DNA of 64,000 nucleotides from Pyrinomonadaceae bacterium (GTDB lineage: Bacteria > Acidobacteriota > Blastocatellia > Pyrinomonadales > Pyrinomonadaceae): assembly GCA_021228405.1 (NCBI GenBank), contig JAJQRF010000002.1, positions 310,001-374,000 of the forward strand, given 5' to 3'. The position numbers and the translations under genes are program-made. Position 1 is the stretch's first letter. Each line of letters opens with the position of its first letter. The notes under the pieces were generated by a model that saw only the letters and a program-made list of their open reading frames with translations, had not been told where the DNA came from and made no database searches. Shown piece after piece: positions 34,468 to 43,598 of the stretch.

Positions 34468-36729
34468 CTATCTTTCAAGCTGTTTCTCAAGCGAAGTTTT
34501 CCAAGCCGTTTCAAGTTCTGAAACCGAAGCGGAAATTTTTTCTTCACCGTTAATTTTGAATGAAAGATTTTCAGCCGAAACTTTTCCGATAATTTCAAAC
34601 GGGCAATCACCGACAACTTCTTTAATTTTTTCCAAGTTTTCCGCCGAAAACGTCACAATGATACGTGAAGGCGTTTCGCCGAAAAGCAAAGATTCAGCCG
34701 CAAGATCAGAGTTGGAAAGTTCGATCTCCGCGCCGTTTGCCTGATTATTGAGCGAAGAAAAACATTGTTCGGCGACGGCAACCGCCAATCCGCCGTCCGA
34801 AGCGTCGTGCGCCGAATTTATCAATAAATTATCAGCCAATTTCAAACAAGCGGTTTGGACTTTTACTTCCAAATCCAGATCGATTTCGGGAACGATTCCG
34901 TTTTCAATCAATTCGTCGGTCGTTAAACCCAAAATCGTCTGGGCATATTCACTTGCCGCCAGATCATCCTTCGTTTCTCCTAAAATCGCGATAATATCGC
35001 CTTCTTTTTTGAAACCCTGCGTGATGATCTTTCGCGTATCTTCGATCAAGCCGACCATTCCGATCGTCGGTGTCGGCAAAATTCCCTTACCGTCGGTTTC
35101 GTTATAGAAAGAAACGTTTCCCGAAATGATCGGCGTTTCAAAAGCGCGGCACGCTTCCGAAATCCCGTCGATCACCTCCGAAAACGCCCGCATCACTTCG
35201 GGTTTTTCGGGCGAAGCGAAATTCAAACAATTTGTCACCGCGATCGGTTTTGCACCGACACAGACATTATTCCGCGCCGATTCCGCCACGATCAATTTTG
35301 CACCCATTCGCGGATTTATCGCCGCAAATTTTCCGTTTCCGTCCAAGCACATCGAAATCGCGCGGCGCGTTTCCTTGACGCGAATAACTGCGGCATCCGC
35401 ACCCGGCAAAATCGCCGTATTCGTGCGAACCATCGTGTCGTATTGCTGGTAAACCCAGCGTTTTGAACAGATATTCGGACTCGCGAGTAACATTTTTAAC
35501 GCTTCAGTTTGATCTTTGGTCTTTGGTTTTTGGTCTTCGATTTTGAATTTTGAATTTTGAATTTTGAATTTTGAACCGTCCATCGGACGATTATATTTCG
35601 GTGCCGCATCCGTTACTGTATCGACCGGAATTTCGGCTTCCAAAACGCCGTTGTGATAGACCCTTAAATGATGTCCTTCGACGACTTTACCGATCACGAC
35701 CGCATCCAAATCCCATTTCTTGAAAATATCGACGACCTGTTTTTCGCGTCCCGATTTCGCGACGATGAGCATTCTTTCCTGCGATTCGCTCAACATCATT
35801 TCATACGCCGTCATTCCCGTTTCGCGTTGCGGCACAAGCGTCAGATCGAGTTCCAGTCCTGTTCCCGCACGCGAAGCCATTTCGACGCTCGAAGAAGTCA
35901 AACCTGCCGCGCCCATATCCTGAATTCCGGCGATCGCACCCGAACGCATCGCTTCCAGACAGGCTTCGAGCAATAGTTTTTCCAAAAACGGATCGCCGAC
36001 CTGCACCGTCGGACGTTTTTCCAGGGCTTCTTCATCAAATTCCGCCGAAGCCATCGTCGCGCCGTGAATCCCGTCGCGTCCGGTTTTCGCACCGACATAC
36101 AAAACAGGATTTCCGATTCCTTCGGCTTTTCCGAAAAATATCTGATCTTTGCGGACGATGCCGAGCGCAAACGCATTAACGAGCGGATTCAGACTGTAAG
36201 ACTCATCAAAAACGACCTCGCCACCGACCGTCGGAACACCGAAACAATTCCCGTAATGTGCGATTCCGTCAACACAACCTTTTAGGATCGAAGTGTTTCG
36301 TCTGCCGTTTTTCTCATCGTTCAACGGACCGAAACGAAGTGAATTCATTGCCGCGACCGGACGTGCGCCCATCGTGAAAACATCGCGCAAAATTCCGCCG
36401 ACTCCGGTTGCCGCACCTTGAAACGGTTCGATGAACGAAGGATGATTGTGCGATTCGACCTTAAACGCAACGCACCAATCGTCGCCGATGTCCACGACTC
36501 CGGCGTTTTCGCCCGGCGGCACGATGACGCGTTCGCCCGTTGTCGGAAGTCTTCCGAGATGAACGCGCGAAGATTTGTAACTGCAATGTTCCGACCACAT
36601 TACGGAAAAAATTCCGAGTTCGGTCATCGAAGGCTCGCGTCCCATTATTTCCAAAACTTTTTCGTATTCTTCAGGCGTAAATCCGTGTTGGGCGACAATT
36701 TCCGGCGTGATTTTTGGTTCGTTGGTCAT
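34468..36729 (-). CDS. purL: Phosphoribosylformylglycinamidine synthase subunit II
   Basis: A 753-residue ATP-dependent small-type PurL of de novo purine synthesis (FGAR to FGAM). Typical motifs are [41 protein letters not shown] and [14 protein letters not shown]. PurS and PurQ partners are not in the window. Between the two homologous halves (about residues 392-412) is a low-complexity linker rich in KFKIQN, encoded by five tandem TTTTGAA heptamers and related units. The linker lies where PurL proteins vary, so function is likely kept. Confidence 0.94.
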   Translation of the reverse strand: MTNEPKITPEIVAQHGFTPEEYEKVLEIMGREPSMTELGIFSVMWSEHCSYKSSRVHLGRLPTTGERVIVPPGENAGVVDIGDDWCVAFKVESHNHPSFIEPFQGAATGVGGILRDVFTMGARPVAAMNSLRFGPLNDEKNGRRNTSILKGCVDGIAHYGNCFGVPTVGGEVVFDESYSLNPLVNAFALGIVRKDQIFFGKAEGIGNPVLYVGAKTGRDGIHGATMASAEFDEEALEKRPTVQVGDPFLEKLLLEACLEAMRSGAIAGIQDMGAAGLTSSSVEMASRAGTGLELDLTLVPQRETGMTAYEMMLSESQERMLIVAKSGREKQVVDIFKKWDLDAVVIGKVVEGHHLRVYHNGVLEAEIPVDTVTDAAPKYNRPMDGSKFKIQNSKFKIEDQKPKTKDQTEALKMLLASPNICSKRWVYQQYDTMVRTNTAILPGADAAVIRVKETRRAISMCLDGNGKFAAINPRMGAKLIVAESARNNVCVGAKPIAVTNCLNFASPEKPEVMRAFSEVIDGISEACRAFETPIISGNVSFYNETDGKGILPTPTIGMVGLIEDTRKIITQGFKKEGDIIAILGETKDDLAASEYAQTILGLTTDELIENGIVPEIDLDLEVKVQTACLKLADNLLINSAHDASDGGLAVAVAEQCFSSLNNQANGAEIELSNSDLAAESLLFGETPSRIIVTFSAENLEKIKEVVGDCPFEIIGKVSAENLSFKINGEEKISASVSELETAWKTSLEKQLER
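35515..35575. repeat. Heptamer satellite inside purL
   Basis: TTTTGAA is repeated five times without interruption at 35541-35575, next to CTTTGGT-type units at 35515-35535. It is translated in frame as a KFKIQN-type linker. Similar heptamers form intergenic hairpins elsewhere in the window. Confidence 0.9.
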
Positions 36730-36805
36730 CTGTTTGGTTTTTCCGTTAAAAATGAAACTGTCATTTTAACTTTTTAGCCTTGCGATGTCGAATTTATCGC
36801 AAAAT

Positions 36806-36841
36806 AAAAGCGTAAAGTTTTTATTAAACCTTACGCCTTTA
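36806..36841 (-). terminator. Terminator downstream of the DinB-family gene
   Basis: Stem GCGTAA/TTACGC with an A/T-rich loop, followed in the minus direction by CTTTTATTTT. It separates the DinB-family gene from purL on the same strand. Confidence 0.6.
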
Positions 36842-36861
36842 TTTGAAATTCTTAATTTTGC

Positions 36862-37362
36862 TTACGCCAAAGCCGCCATTCCCATTTCCGCCCATTCTTC
36901 CTTCGCAGGACCGTAAATGCCGACGACTTTCAAACCTGCCTGACGCATTAAAACGGTTATTTGTCCGCGATGGTGCGTGTTATGCAGCATCAAATAAAAC
37001 AAAGTCATTCCGCGCGACCAGATTTCCCCATACATATCGTCTTCGATCAAAAGCGTTTCCTCATTCCAATTATTTACAACCTGTTCACCGACCGATTTTG
37101 CCGCTTTTTCAAATGCGCCGGCAATCTCTTTCGCGCTTGAAGGCACGGCTGAATCTTCCGCCGGCGCGTCAATTTGCAGTCCGACCTTTCCGGGCATTTC
37201 GCCTAAAGTCAAAACCAGATGCCACGCCAGAAAACCGAGCGTTCTGCCGTCTTCGGTCACTTTTTGACCTAACGATTCGTCGGTTAAATTATTAAGCAAT
37301 TTGGTAGTTATTTCCGTTTCATAGTTCCACGCCGTTTGAAAATCTTCGATTTTTCGATACAT
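36862..37362 (-). CDS. DinB-family protein (putative metal-dependent transferase/hydrolase)
   Basis: A 166-residue four-helix-bundle protein. The three histidines that bind metal in the DinB/YfiT family are represented by WHL (in LAWHLVLTL) and HNTHHRGQI. WSRGMTLFYLMLHNTHHRGQ is typical. Relatives act as thiol-dependent transferases or are stress-induced; this one is unassigned. The start at MYRKIEDFQ is preferred to an in-frame ATG 14 codons upstream. Confidence 0.85.
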   Translation of the reverse strand: MYRKIEDFQTAWNYETEITTKLLNNLTDESLGQKVTEDGRTLGFLAWHLVLTLGEMPGKVGLQIDAPAEDSAVPSSAKEIAGAFEKAAKSVGEQVVNNWNEETLLIEDDMYGEIWSRGMTLFYLMLHNTHHRGQITVLMRQAGLKVVGIYGPAKEEWAEMGMAALA

Positions 37363-37473
37363 AAATTTTGCTCCTGTTGATTTTGAAATGAAAAAATGTT
37401 GCACCTATGAAACTAACATAAAAATAAAAAAATTCCAAACTTTGAAGTCTGAAATTTTTAATAAAATTTGCTC

Positions 37474-38040
37474 TTATTTTTGTGTCGTTACACTCAACTT
37501 TTCGATCTCGGCTTTCAAAGTTTCGATCTTGATCTTGCCTTGTTTGAAATAAGCGATTTCGCCTTTCTGATTATAAAGAATCGTGAACGGCAAACCGCCC
37601 TGCCAATCTTTGGCGACGGCGGAAATCACTTCGCCTTCGTCGGGAACTTTCAGCAGATACGCGGGCATTTCAGCTTTCATCGATTCGAGAAAACGCGGAA
37701 CGCTCGTCGCTATTTCTGCCGAATCATCGAGCGAAACGGTGAGAAAATCGATCTTTCCGCGAAAATCATTATCGATTTTGACGAGATCGGGAAATTCTTC
37801 GCGGCAGGGATCGCACCAAGTCGCCCAGAAATTAACGAGCAAAGGCTTGCCGTTCGGTTTCAGTAGATTTTTTAACCCGACGGCATCAAGCTGCGTTACT
37901 GTGACGGTTTTCGCTGTGGTTGAAACAACTTTCGTTTCCGCCGTTTGTGCGAAAACCGCAAAGGAAAAAAAGAGGACGAAAACCGTTCCGAAGAATGATT
38001 TTCCGAAGGCTTTCGTCCATTTAAATGAAAAATGATTCAT
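37474..38040 (-). CDS. TlpA-family thiol-disulfide reductase
   Basis: A 188-residue exported thioredoxin-like protein with a signal/anchor at about 10-31. The active site is WATWCDPCREEFP, a full CxxC. The region VDFLTVSLDDSAE and DWQGGLPFTILYNQKG follow the fold. TlpA proteins reduce apocytochromes or periplasmic disulfides. The start follows the stop of the redoxin gene by only 5 bp, so they are one operon. Confidence 0.9.
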   Translation of the reverse strand: MNHFSFKWTKAFGKSFFGTVFVLFFSFAVFAQTAETKVVSTTAKTVTVTQLDAVGLKNLLKPNGKPLLVNFWATWCDPCREEFPDLVKIDNDFRGKIDFLTVSLDDSAEIATSVPRFLESMKAEMPAYLLKVPDEGEVISAVAKDWQGGLPFTILYNQKGEIAYFKQGKIKIETLKAEIEKLSVTTQK

Positions 38041-38045
38041 TGTTT

Positions 38046-38636
38046 TTATTGCGCGGCGCGTTTGATCGAACAGCCGGTCGCGTTCGCTTTGGTTCTTTCG
38101 ATTTTCTTGCCCGCAAGCGACGAATCGAAAGCGGTTCGCAGGTAATTGTCTGAAATATTTTTGCCGTATTTATCGTTATCGATCGCGCCGTGATAAAGAA
38201 GCGTGCTTTTCGCATCGAAAAAGTATACTTCGGGCGTGACGCTTGCACCGAGTTTGTCGGCTAAAACGTTGTCTTTATCGATCAAAACGGGAAATTTATA
38301 ACCGACTTCCGCCGCGTTCGATTTTACCCAATCGAGCGATTCGGTCGCGTTTGAATTGATGCCGATAAATTTTATTCCTTTGCTTTCATAATCGGCGGCA
38401 ACCTGATTAATTCGTTCGTTATAGCCTTTAACGACCGGGCATTGTGCCGAAAGCCAAATCAAAACCGTGCCTTTTTCACCTTTCAAGCCGTTAAATGATT
38501 GTTCTTTGCCGTTAATGTCGGTCAGCTTGAAATCTTCCAAAACCGTGCCGACGGCAAAAGTGCTTTGTGCATTTGAAACTGAAACAAAAACGAGAACGGC
38601 GAAAAAAACCGCCAACAAATTACTCAATTTTTTCAT
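38046..38636 (-). CDS. Secreted redoxin (AhpC/TSA-like) domain protein
   Basis: A 196-residue exported redoxin with a signal peptide (1-23, ending SNAQ). The catalytic segment VLIWLSAQCPVVKGYNERI has one cysteine, as in peroxiredoxin-like redoxins of the YyxxC-less type. VTPEVYFFDAKSTLLYHGAIDN is a hallmark of this family. A second cysteine near the C-terminus (ATGCSIK) could be the resolving one. First gene of the two-gene operon with the TlpA protein. Confidence 0.85.
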   Translation of the reverse strand: MKKLSNLLAVFFAVLVFVSVSNAQSTFAVGTVLEDFKLTDINGKEQSFNGLKGEKGTVLIWLSAQCPVVKGYNERINQVAADYESKGIKFIGINSNATESLDWVKSNAAEVGYKFPVLIDKDNVLADKLGASVTPEVYFFDAKSTLLYHGAIDNDKYGKNISDNYLRTAFDSSLAGKKIERTKANATGCSIKRAAQ

Positions 38637-38719
38637 TACGATTTACTCCTTAAGATAGATTTTATTTTTTACGAAAGATAGAAACTATTGTTTCACATCA
38701 GCACCCGTTTCGGCAAAAT

Positions 38720-39967
38720 CTAACCGAAAAGACGCGGCAGACGGCGTTGAAGATTTTTCGGAAGCAGAATTTCCATCGCGTCGTCAACCGTCACGATCCC
38801 GGCAATATCGCCTTCGTCGTCGATCACGGGCAAAGCGAGCAAGTTGTATTCGGAAATGATCTGCGCGGCTTCTTCCGCGCTGTCGTTCGGATGTGCAAAC
38901 TGAAATTTTTCGCGCATCACCTCGGAAAGAGTGTATGTCGGGTCGGCTAAGATCAGACTGCGAAGCGAAATCACGCCGGAAATTTTCCACGAATTTTCAT
39001 TTTCGACGATGTAAAGGTAATAGATCATATTCGGCGTTTCCGCCATTTCTCTTAATCTTGCAATTGCCTGTCCGACCGTCAAATCCTTTGGAAAAACGAT
39101 AAATTCCGTCGTCATCAGACCGCCAGCCGTGTCGTGTGCAAATTCCATCAGCTCGGCAACGTCGGCTTTTTCCTCGTCTTCCATCAGGTCGAAAAGCTCC
39201 TGCGCCTTCTCTTCGTCCATTTCACCGAGCACGTCAACCGCATCGTCGGGCGACATTTCTTCGAGGATGTCGGCGGCGCGTTCCTCGTCCATTTCTTCCA
39301 AAATTCGCGCCTGATTTTCCGTGGACATTTCTTCGAGCGTGTCGGCGGCAATTTCGTCGTCGAGAGCTTCGACGATCTCGGTGCGGTGAATCGGCGAAAG
39401 CGTTTCGGCAAGCTGGGCGATTTCAACCGGGTGAAGTCTGGAAAGTTTATCCTTTGACGATTTCAACTGAACGGTCGCCGAAGCCGAATCGGTCGCCAAA
39501 TATCCAACGTCCTTCCAGTCGATAACTTCGACGACCTTCGAGCTTCCGTAAAAACCTTTCGGCATCAGGCGGCGCAGAAATCCCTGCAAGGAAACGTCCG
39601 CACCCGTAACGCGCCACACGCCGACGACTTCGATGATCTGCACGTCATTGACGCGCACGACACGTTTTCCGTCAACGTCGATCAATTGATTGTCCAAAAC
39701 ATCTCTTGCCAGTAAAACTTCGCCTTCGCGCCGTGTGAACGGACGCAGATCGAGCACGGTCGAACGCATTTTCGCACCTTGTTCGCTGATTCCTGAAATG
39801 TCGCGTTTGGGGATGAAAAAAAGACGGCGGCGATAGCGTGCGACCAGACCGATCACGGGCGGATAGTCTTCTTCGCCGTAACGCACGATAACGTCCTTAA
39901 TGGCGGCAACGGTTTCGCCGCGCGCATCAAGAATAGGTCGTCCGAGCATCTGTGAAAGGTAAAGCAT
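38720..39967 (-). CDS. PRC-barrel / MgtE N-domain / CBS protein without a channel
   Basis: A 415-residue soluble protein. The N-terminus has two PRC-barrel-like beta domains (about 1-80 and 85-150). Residues about 175-275 are MgtE_N superhelical repeats (AETLSPIHRTEIVEALDD, then several EMDEE/EMSPDD units). A CBS pair follows (about 285-405; IAGIVTVDDAMEIL). The Mg2+ channel helices of MgtE are missing. Such proteins may regulate metal transporters encoded elsewhere, for example Nramp or MgtE; this is inference. Confidence 0.85.
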   Translation of the reverse strand: MLYLSQMLGRPILDARGETVAAIKDVIVRYGEEDYPPVIGLVARYRRRLFFIPKRDISGISEQGAKMRSTVLDLRPFTRREGEVLLARDVLDNQLIDVDGKRVVRVNDVQIIEVVGVWRVTGADVSLQGFLRRLMPKGFYGSSKVVEVIDWKDVGYLATDSASATVQLKSSKDKLSRLHPVEIAQLAETLSPIHRTEIVEALDDEIAADTLEEMSTENQARILEEMDEERAADILEEMSPDDAVDVLGEMDEEKAQELFDLMEDEEKADVAELMEFAHDTAGGLMTTEFIVFPKDLTVGQAIARLREMAETPNMIYYLYIVENENSWKISGVISLRSLILADPTYTLSEVMREKFQFAHPNDSAEEAAQIISEYNLLALPVIDDEGDIAGIVTVDDAMEILLPKNLQRRLPRLFG

Positions 39968-40064
39968 AATTTACAAGATAAACCAACTTCACCAAAGATT
40001 GAAGCAAGGAAGATATTAAATTCGGGAGATCAAAAAAGGAATAACGAGGGAGAATCAAGTTGAT

Positions 40065-40196
40065 TCATTTGACAAAGAAACTGCCGAATAAAAAAACCGC
40101 TAAAAGTAAAAAGCCGATACCGATAAATAGTGAATCGCTTTTGCCTTCAACGACATATAAAGCCGATGAAGGAAACTGACCCTTGTTTTTGTTCAT
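40065..40196 (-). CDS. Small single-pass membrane protein, 43 residues
   Basis: An open frame of 43 codons plus stop in the 39968-40454 spacer. It starts MNKNKGQFPSSALYVVEGKS and ends with a hydrophobic helix (about 23-41, core GIGFLLLAVFLFGSFF) and a final Lys. The ATG has an AGAGGAA ribosome site 8 bp upstream, stronger than most in this window. I know no family. The rest of the spacer is AT-rich leader for the transglycosylase gene. Confidence 0.6.
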   Translation of the reverse strand: MNKNKGQFPSSALYVVEGKSDSLFIGIGFLLLAVFLFGSFFVK

Positions 40197-40454
40197 CGAG
40201 AAAATTCCTCTAGTTAATTTTTATAATTACTGCTTTTTTTGAAAGATTGGTTAGAAATTACATTTTTTTTTTGAAATTGACAAGCAAACATCGGCACTTC
40301 GCCGAAAAACTTTAGTTTCGTGTTAAAAAAAATTTATTTTCTGCCAACGTTTTTCTGGAAGGTTGTCGGTTTTAGTCTTTTTCAATTAATAGAAGCCTGA
40401 AAAAAGGGCATCTGAAACCTCCGTCCTTAAATTAAAAAAATCTAACCGAATCCA

Positions 40455-41324
40455 ATGCCACAGAAAACAAAAACACTAGCCATAACTGCCGTCATTTGTT
40501 GTTTTTTAGGTGTTTCCGCCGCCGCCGCTCAAAGCCGCTCAAGAGTTTTCGACAATTTTGATATAAAAGGCGGCGTTCAGGTGATCTCTCCGACCGTTGC
40601 ACCTGCGACAACGACCAAACGAACCAAAACAGGCGGTAAAAAAACCGTCGAAACTGCATCGAACAAATCAACCAAAGCCGCCGCCGGAAACGTCGAGGAC
40701 GGTTTTGCCAACAAGGATTTCGTGAAAGCGACTTCCTACAGCAAGCTCGTGATGGGCACGAGTTCGAGCTTAAAGGGATTTACGACGGGAAGCATCGAGA
40801 TCGATTCATACATCGTCGATTCATCGAAACGCTACAACATCGATCCGCTTTTGATCTACGCGCAGATGCACCAGGAATCTTCCTTTAAGCTGAAAGCGAC
40901 TTCATACAAAGGCGCAAGCGGATTGATGCAGTTGATGCCCGCGACCGCCAGACGTTTCGGCGTGACGGATATTTACGATCCTCAGCAAAACATCGACGCG
41001 GGTGTGAAATATATGCGCTGGCTTCTGAACACCTTCAACGGCGACGTGAATCTCGCGTTGGCTGGTTACAACGCAGGCGAAGGCGCGGTGATGAAATACG
41101 GCTGGCAGATTCCGCCGTATCGTGAAACGCAGGAATATGTGCGCCGCATCACAGGACGCTACAACACGATCTCGAACCCGATGATCGCCAGATCGGTTAA
41201 AAAGGTTGCGCCTGCACAAGTTGCCAAGCTCGAAGAAAAAGCTCCGAAACCGCTGACGGTTTACGAACCCGACGCGCTGACGATCAAACTGCCCGACGGC
41301 AGAATGCGTCTGGTCAATCAATAG
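40455..41324 (+). CDS. Soluble lytic transglycosylase (SLT domain)
   Basis: A 289-residue exported murein hydrolase that cleaves the MurNAc-GlcNAc bond. Residues 1-26 are a signal peptide ending AAAAQ; 40-110 is a low-complexity Thr/Lys-rich linker; the SLT domain covers about 115-235. The catalytic glutamate is Glu141 in MHQESSFKLKA. GASGLMQLMPATARRFGV and ALAGYNAGEGAV are the diagnostic motifs. It is followed by a strong terminator. Confidence 0.92.
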   Translation: MPQKTKTLAITAVICCFLGVSAAAAQSRSRVFDNFDIKGGVQVISPTVAPATTTKRTKTGGKKTVETASNKSTKAAAGNVEDGFANKDFVKATSYSKLVMGTSSSLKGFTTGSIEIDSYIVDSSKRYNIDPLLIYAQMHQESSFKLKATSYKGASGLMQLMPATARRFGVTDIYDPQQNIDAGVKYMRWLLNTFNGDVNLALAGYNAGEGAVMKYGWQIPPYRETQEYVRRITGRYNTISNPMIARSVKKVAPAQVAKLEEKAPKPLTVYEPDALTIKLPDGRMRLVNQ

Positions 41325-41382
41325 TTTTGTAAAAAGTTTTCACTATTCTCACTTCTCTCTTCTCCTCTTAGTCCGAAAGACC

Positions 41383-41417
41383 TGCGGTTGGAATTTAATT
41401 CCAGCCGCGTTTTTTTG
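41383..41417 (+). terminator. Terminator of the lytic transglycosylase gene
   Basis: A 10-bp stem GCGGTTGGAA/TTCCAGCCGC with a short loop, directly followed by a run of seven T. Confidence 0.93.
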
Positions 41418-41447
41418 TGCGAAAAATCCAAATCCTGTATTATTTTG

Positions 41448-41515
41448 AGTAGATAGTAACGAGTAGATAGTAATAGTAAAAAATTACTTACTACTCACTA
41501 CTATCTACTATCTAC
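41448..41515. repeat. Hairpin spacer of GTAGATAGTA units
   Basis: The left side has two GAGTAGATAGTAA units; the right side has their complements (TTACTACTCACTACTATC, TACTATCTACT). It ends 2 bp before the start codon of the zinc-ribbon gene, so it lies in the translation-initiation region. Confidence 0.85.
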
Positions 41516-41517
41516 TT

Positions 41518-42114
41518 ATGTTCTGTATCAAATGCGGCGCAAAGAATTCGGATGAGGCGGTTTATTGCCTGAAATGCGGCACTCTGCTCGAAGCCGAAGA
41601 AGAAACGCGAGTCGTTAAGAAAAACGTCGAAGAAATAGAGCCGATCGAAGACGAAGAACGTAAGGTTTTCTCGATCAGCCCGACGCTGATGTTCGTCAAG
41701 ATCGGTTACGGTCTGGCGGTTTTGGGCGCGTTTCTGCTCGTTGCATTTTTTATTTTTATCGGGCAATTGACGGGATTTTTCGTTCCTTCCTGGCTTTCGG
41801 TTTTGTTCGGGCTGGCACTTTTGCTGATTCCGGCGTTTTATCATTTGAAGAAAAAATCCGTCTGCTACACGCTGACCGATTCAAAGATCGAGATCGACGA
41901 AGGCTTTATCTTTCAAAACTCGCGCAACATTCCGCTTCGTTCGATCCAGGACGTTTCGGTTTCTTCGACGATCACGCAGAGAATGCTCGGTTTCGGCAAT
42001 TTAGTGATCGACAATGCCAGCGAAGACGGCGGCAAGATCGTCTTGAAAAACATCAACACGCCGAAAAAATACGCCGACCTTTTGCTGAAACAAATGCGGC
42101 TCTTGAATAAGTAA
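41518..42114 (+). CDS. Zinc-ribbon and bacterial PH-domain membrane protein
   Basis: A 198-residue protein. The N-terminal zinc ribbon (FCIKCGAKNSDEAVYCLKCG) is followed by an acidic linker, two transmembrane helices (about 70-112) and a C-terminal bPH2 domain (about 117-195; CYTLTDSKIEIDEGFIFQNS, IPLRSIQDVSV). Such proteins are common and poorly understood. The start codon lies directly after a hairpin, with no clear Shine-Dalgarno sequence. Confidence 0.85.
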   Translation: MFCIKCGAKNSDEAVYCLKCGTLLEAEEETRVVKKNVEEIEPIEDEERKVFSISPTLMFVKIGYGLAVLGAFLLVAFFIFIGQLTGFFVPSWLSVLFGLALLLIPAFYHLKKKSVCYTLTDSKIEIDEGFIFQNSRNIPLRSIQDVSVSSTITQRMLGFGNLVIDNASEDGGKIVLKNINTPKKYADLLLKQMRLLNK

Positions 42115-42184
42115 GCAGTAAGCAGTAAGCGGTGAGCAGTTGCTTTTCTCTTTCTGCTTACCGCTTACTTATTACTGCTTGCTG
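42112..42184. repeat. Hairpin spacer of AAGCAGTAAGC units
   Basis: Left: three AGCAGTAAGC-type units beginning at the stop codon of the preceding gene. Right: complements CTGCTTACCGCTTAC, TTACTGCTTGCTG. It ends 8 bp before the rfbB start. Confidence 0.85.
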
Positions 42185-42191
42185 TAAATTT

Positions 42192-43211
42192 ATGACAAAA
42201 ATTTTTGTGACGGGCGGAGCGGGATTTATCGGCTCCGCATTTATTCACCAGGTTTTGGCGGAAACGGAGGACGTTGAGATCATCAACTTCGACGCGCTGA
42301 CGTATGCGGGAAATCCCGAAAATCTGAAATATTTGGACGCAACCCGGCATCGATTCGTGAAGGGTGACATTTGCGATAAAGAAGCGGTTTTGCAGTCTTT
42401 GCCCGATGATTGCGAGGCGATCTTTAACTTTGCCGCCGAATCGCACGTTGACCGCTCGATTTCGTCGGCGAGTGAATTCGTCACGACGAACGTGCTCGGA
42501 ACGCAGGTCTTACTCGATTGTGCGCGGGCAAAGAACGCGCGCCGTTTTGTCCAGATTTCGACCGACGAAGTAATGGGCAGTTTGCCCGAAAGCGACGATG
42601 CTTTTTTTACGGAAGATTCGCCGCTTCGACCGAATTCGCCTTATTCCGCGTCGAAGGCGGCGGCGGAACATTTCGTGCGGGCGGCGCGTGAAACGTTCGG
42701 CTTGGACACGGTGATTACGCGTTGCGGGAACAATTACGGGGCGCGTCAATTTCCCGAAAAACTGATTCCTTTAATGATCTCGAACGCGATGCACGACGAA
42801 CCGCTTCCGGTTTACGGCGACGGCAAAAATGTGCGCGACTGGATTTACGTCGAAGATCACGCGCGCGCCGTCTGGCTGGCGTATAAAAACGGCAAAGCGG
42901 GCGAGATTTACAACGTCGGCGCACGCAACGAACGCAAAAATATCGAAGTCGTCAAAGCGATTCTCGACGCGCTCAACAAACCGCACAGCCTGATAAAATA
43001 TGTCACCGACCGCCCCGGACACGACCGCCGTTACGCCATCGAAGCGTCGAAAACCGAGCGCGAATTAAACTGGAATCCGTCGGTTTCGTGGGAAGAAGGC
43101 TTGCAGAAAACGATTGACTGGTATCGGGAAAATCAGGATTGGGTAAACAATATCCGCAACGGCGCGTATCGTGAATATTACCAAAAAATGTATGGCGCAA
43201 GTTTGAAATGA
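42192..43211 (+). CDS. rfbB: dTDP-glucose 4,6-dehydratase
   Basis: A 339-residue extended SDR of the dTDP-rhamnose pathway. VTGGAGFIGSAFIHQ is the NAD motif. STDEVMGSLPE carries the catalytic Thr-Asp-Glu triad and YSASKAAAEHFVRA the Tyr/Lys pair. The start at MTKIFVTGG excludes 20 upstream codons that come from the hairpin spacer. With rmlD downstream it supports synthesis of dTDP-L-rhamnose or a related sugar for LPS; rmlA and rmlC are not here. Confidence 0.93.
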   Translation: MTKIFVTGGAGFIGSAFIHQVLAETEDVEIINFDALTYAGNPENLKYLDATRHRFVKGDICDKEAVLQSLPDDCEAIFNFAAESHVDRSISSASEFVTTNVLGTQVLLDCARAKNARRFVQISTDEVMGSLPESDDAFFTEDSPLRPNSPYSASKAAAEHFVRAARETFGLDTVITRCGNNYGARQFPEKLIPLMISNAMHDEPLPVYGDGKNVRDWIYVEDHARAVWLAYKNGKAGEIYNVGARNERKNIEVVKAILDALNKPHSLIKYVTDRPGHDRRYAIEASKTERELNWNPSVSWEEGLQKTIDWYRENQDWVNNIRNGAYREYYQKMYGASLK

Positions 43212-43272
43212 ATGAATAAAAATAAGAGTTTCGACAAAATATTTCGTCCGATAAATTGAAATGAATCGCCAA

Positions 43273-43333
43273 AATTTTGTAGGGGCGACGGCTCGTCGTT
43301 AAAAACCTTGTAGGGGCGACGGCTTGTCCTCGC
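43273..43333. repeat. Tandem copies of a TTGTAGGGGCGACGGCT element
   Basis: Copies at 43277-43293 and 43308-43324, with a 31-bp period; each is followed by C/TCGTC or TGTCCTCGCCC, giving weak inverted symmetry. Similar GTAGGGGCGA elements are common intergenic repeats in many bacterial phyla. Confidence 0.7.
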
Positions 43334-43381
43334 CCAATGAGCGAAGCGAAATTCCGTTAATTTCCAATTTCTATGGATTAA

Positions 43382-43579
43382 AACTCGATTTCCATTTCTT
43401 AAGATCGAGATTAAAGAATTAAACACTCGATTCGAGGAAAGCTAAACTTAGTTTTTACTTCCTGTAATCGAGTTTTAAGAAGTGTAAACTCGATTACAGG
43501 AACCTCTAATCGAGTTCAGCCATCCTTGAATCGAGTTTAGTTGTTTGTGAATCGAGTGTGAGAACGAGTGAATCGATTT
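43382..43579. repeat. Array of ten 9-bp boxes with an exact 21-bp pitch
   Basis: Boxes of consensus AATCGAGTT or its reverse complement AACTCGATT begin at 43382, 43403, 43424, 43445, 43466, 43487, 43508, 43529, 43550 and 43571. Copies 1, 5, 6, 7 and 8 match one of the two forms exactly; the others have one to a few mismatches. The 12-bp spacers are unrelated, except that boxes 5 and 6 extend to a 17-bp perfect inverted repeat (43459-43475 and 43486-43502). Two helical turns per unit puts all boxes on one face. Confidence 0.9.
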
Positions 43580-43598
43580 TTGGGCAATCGCACACGCG

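Noticed and set aside
42132-42191. N-terminal extension of RfbB
   Set aside because: The 20 codons are translated hairpin spacer; the conserved Rossmann motif starts at the later ATG.
43382-43579. CRISPR array
   Set aside because: Repeats are only 9 bp, occur in both orientations, and spacers are 12 bp; no cas genes are present.
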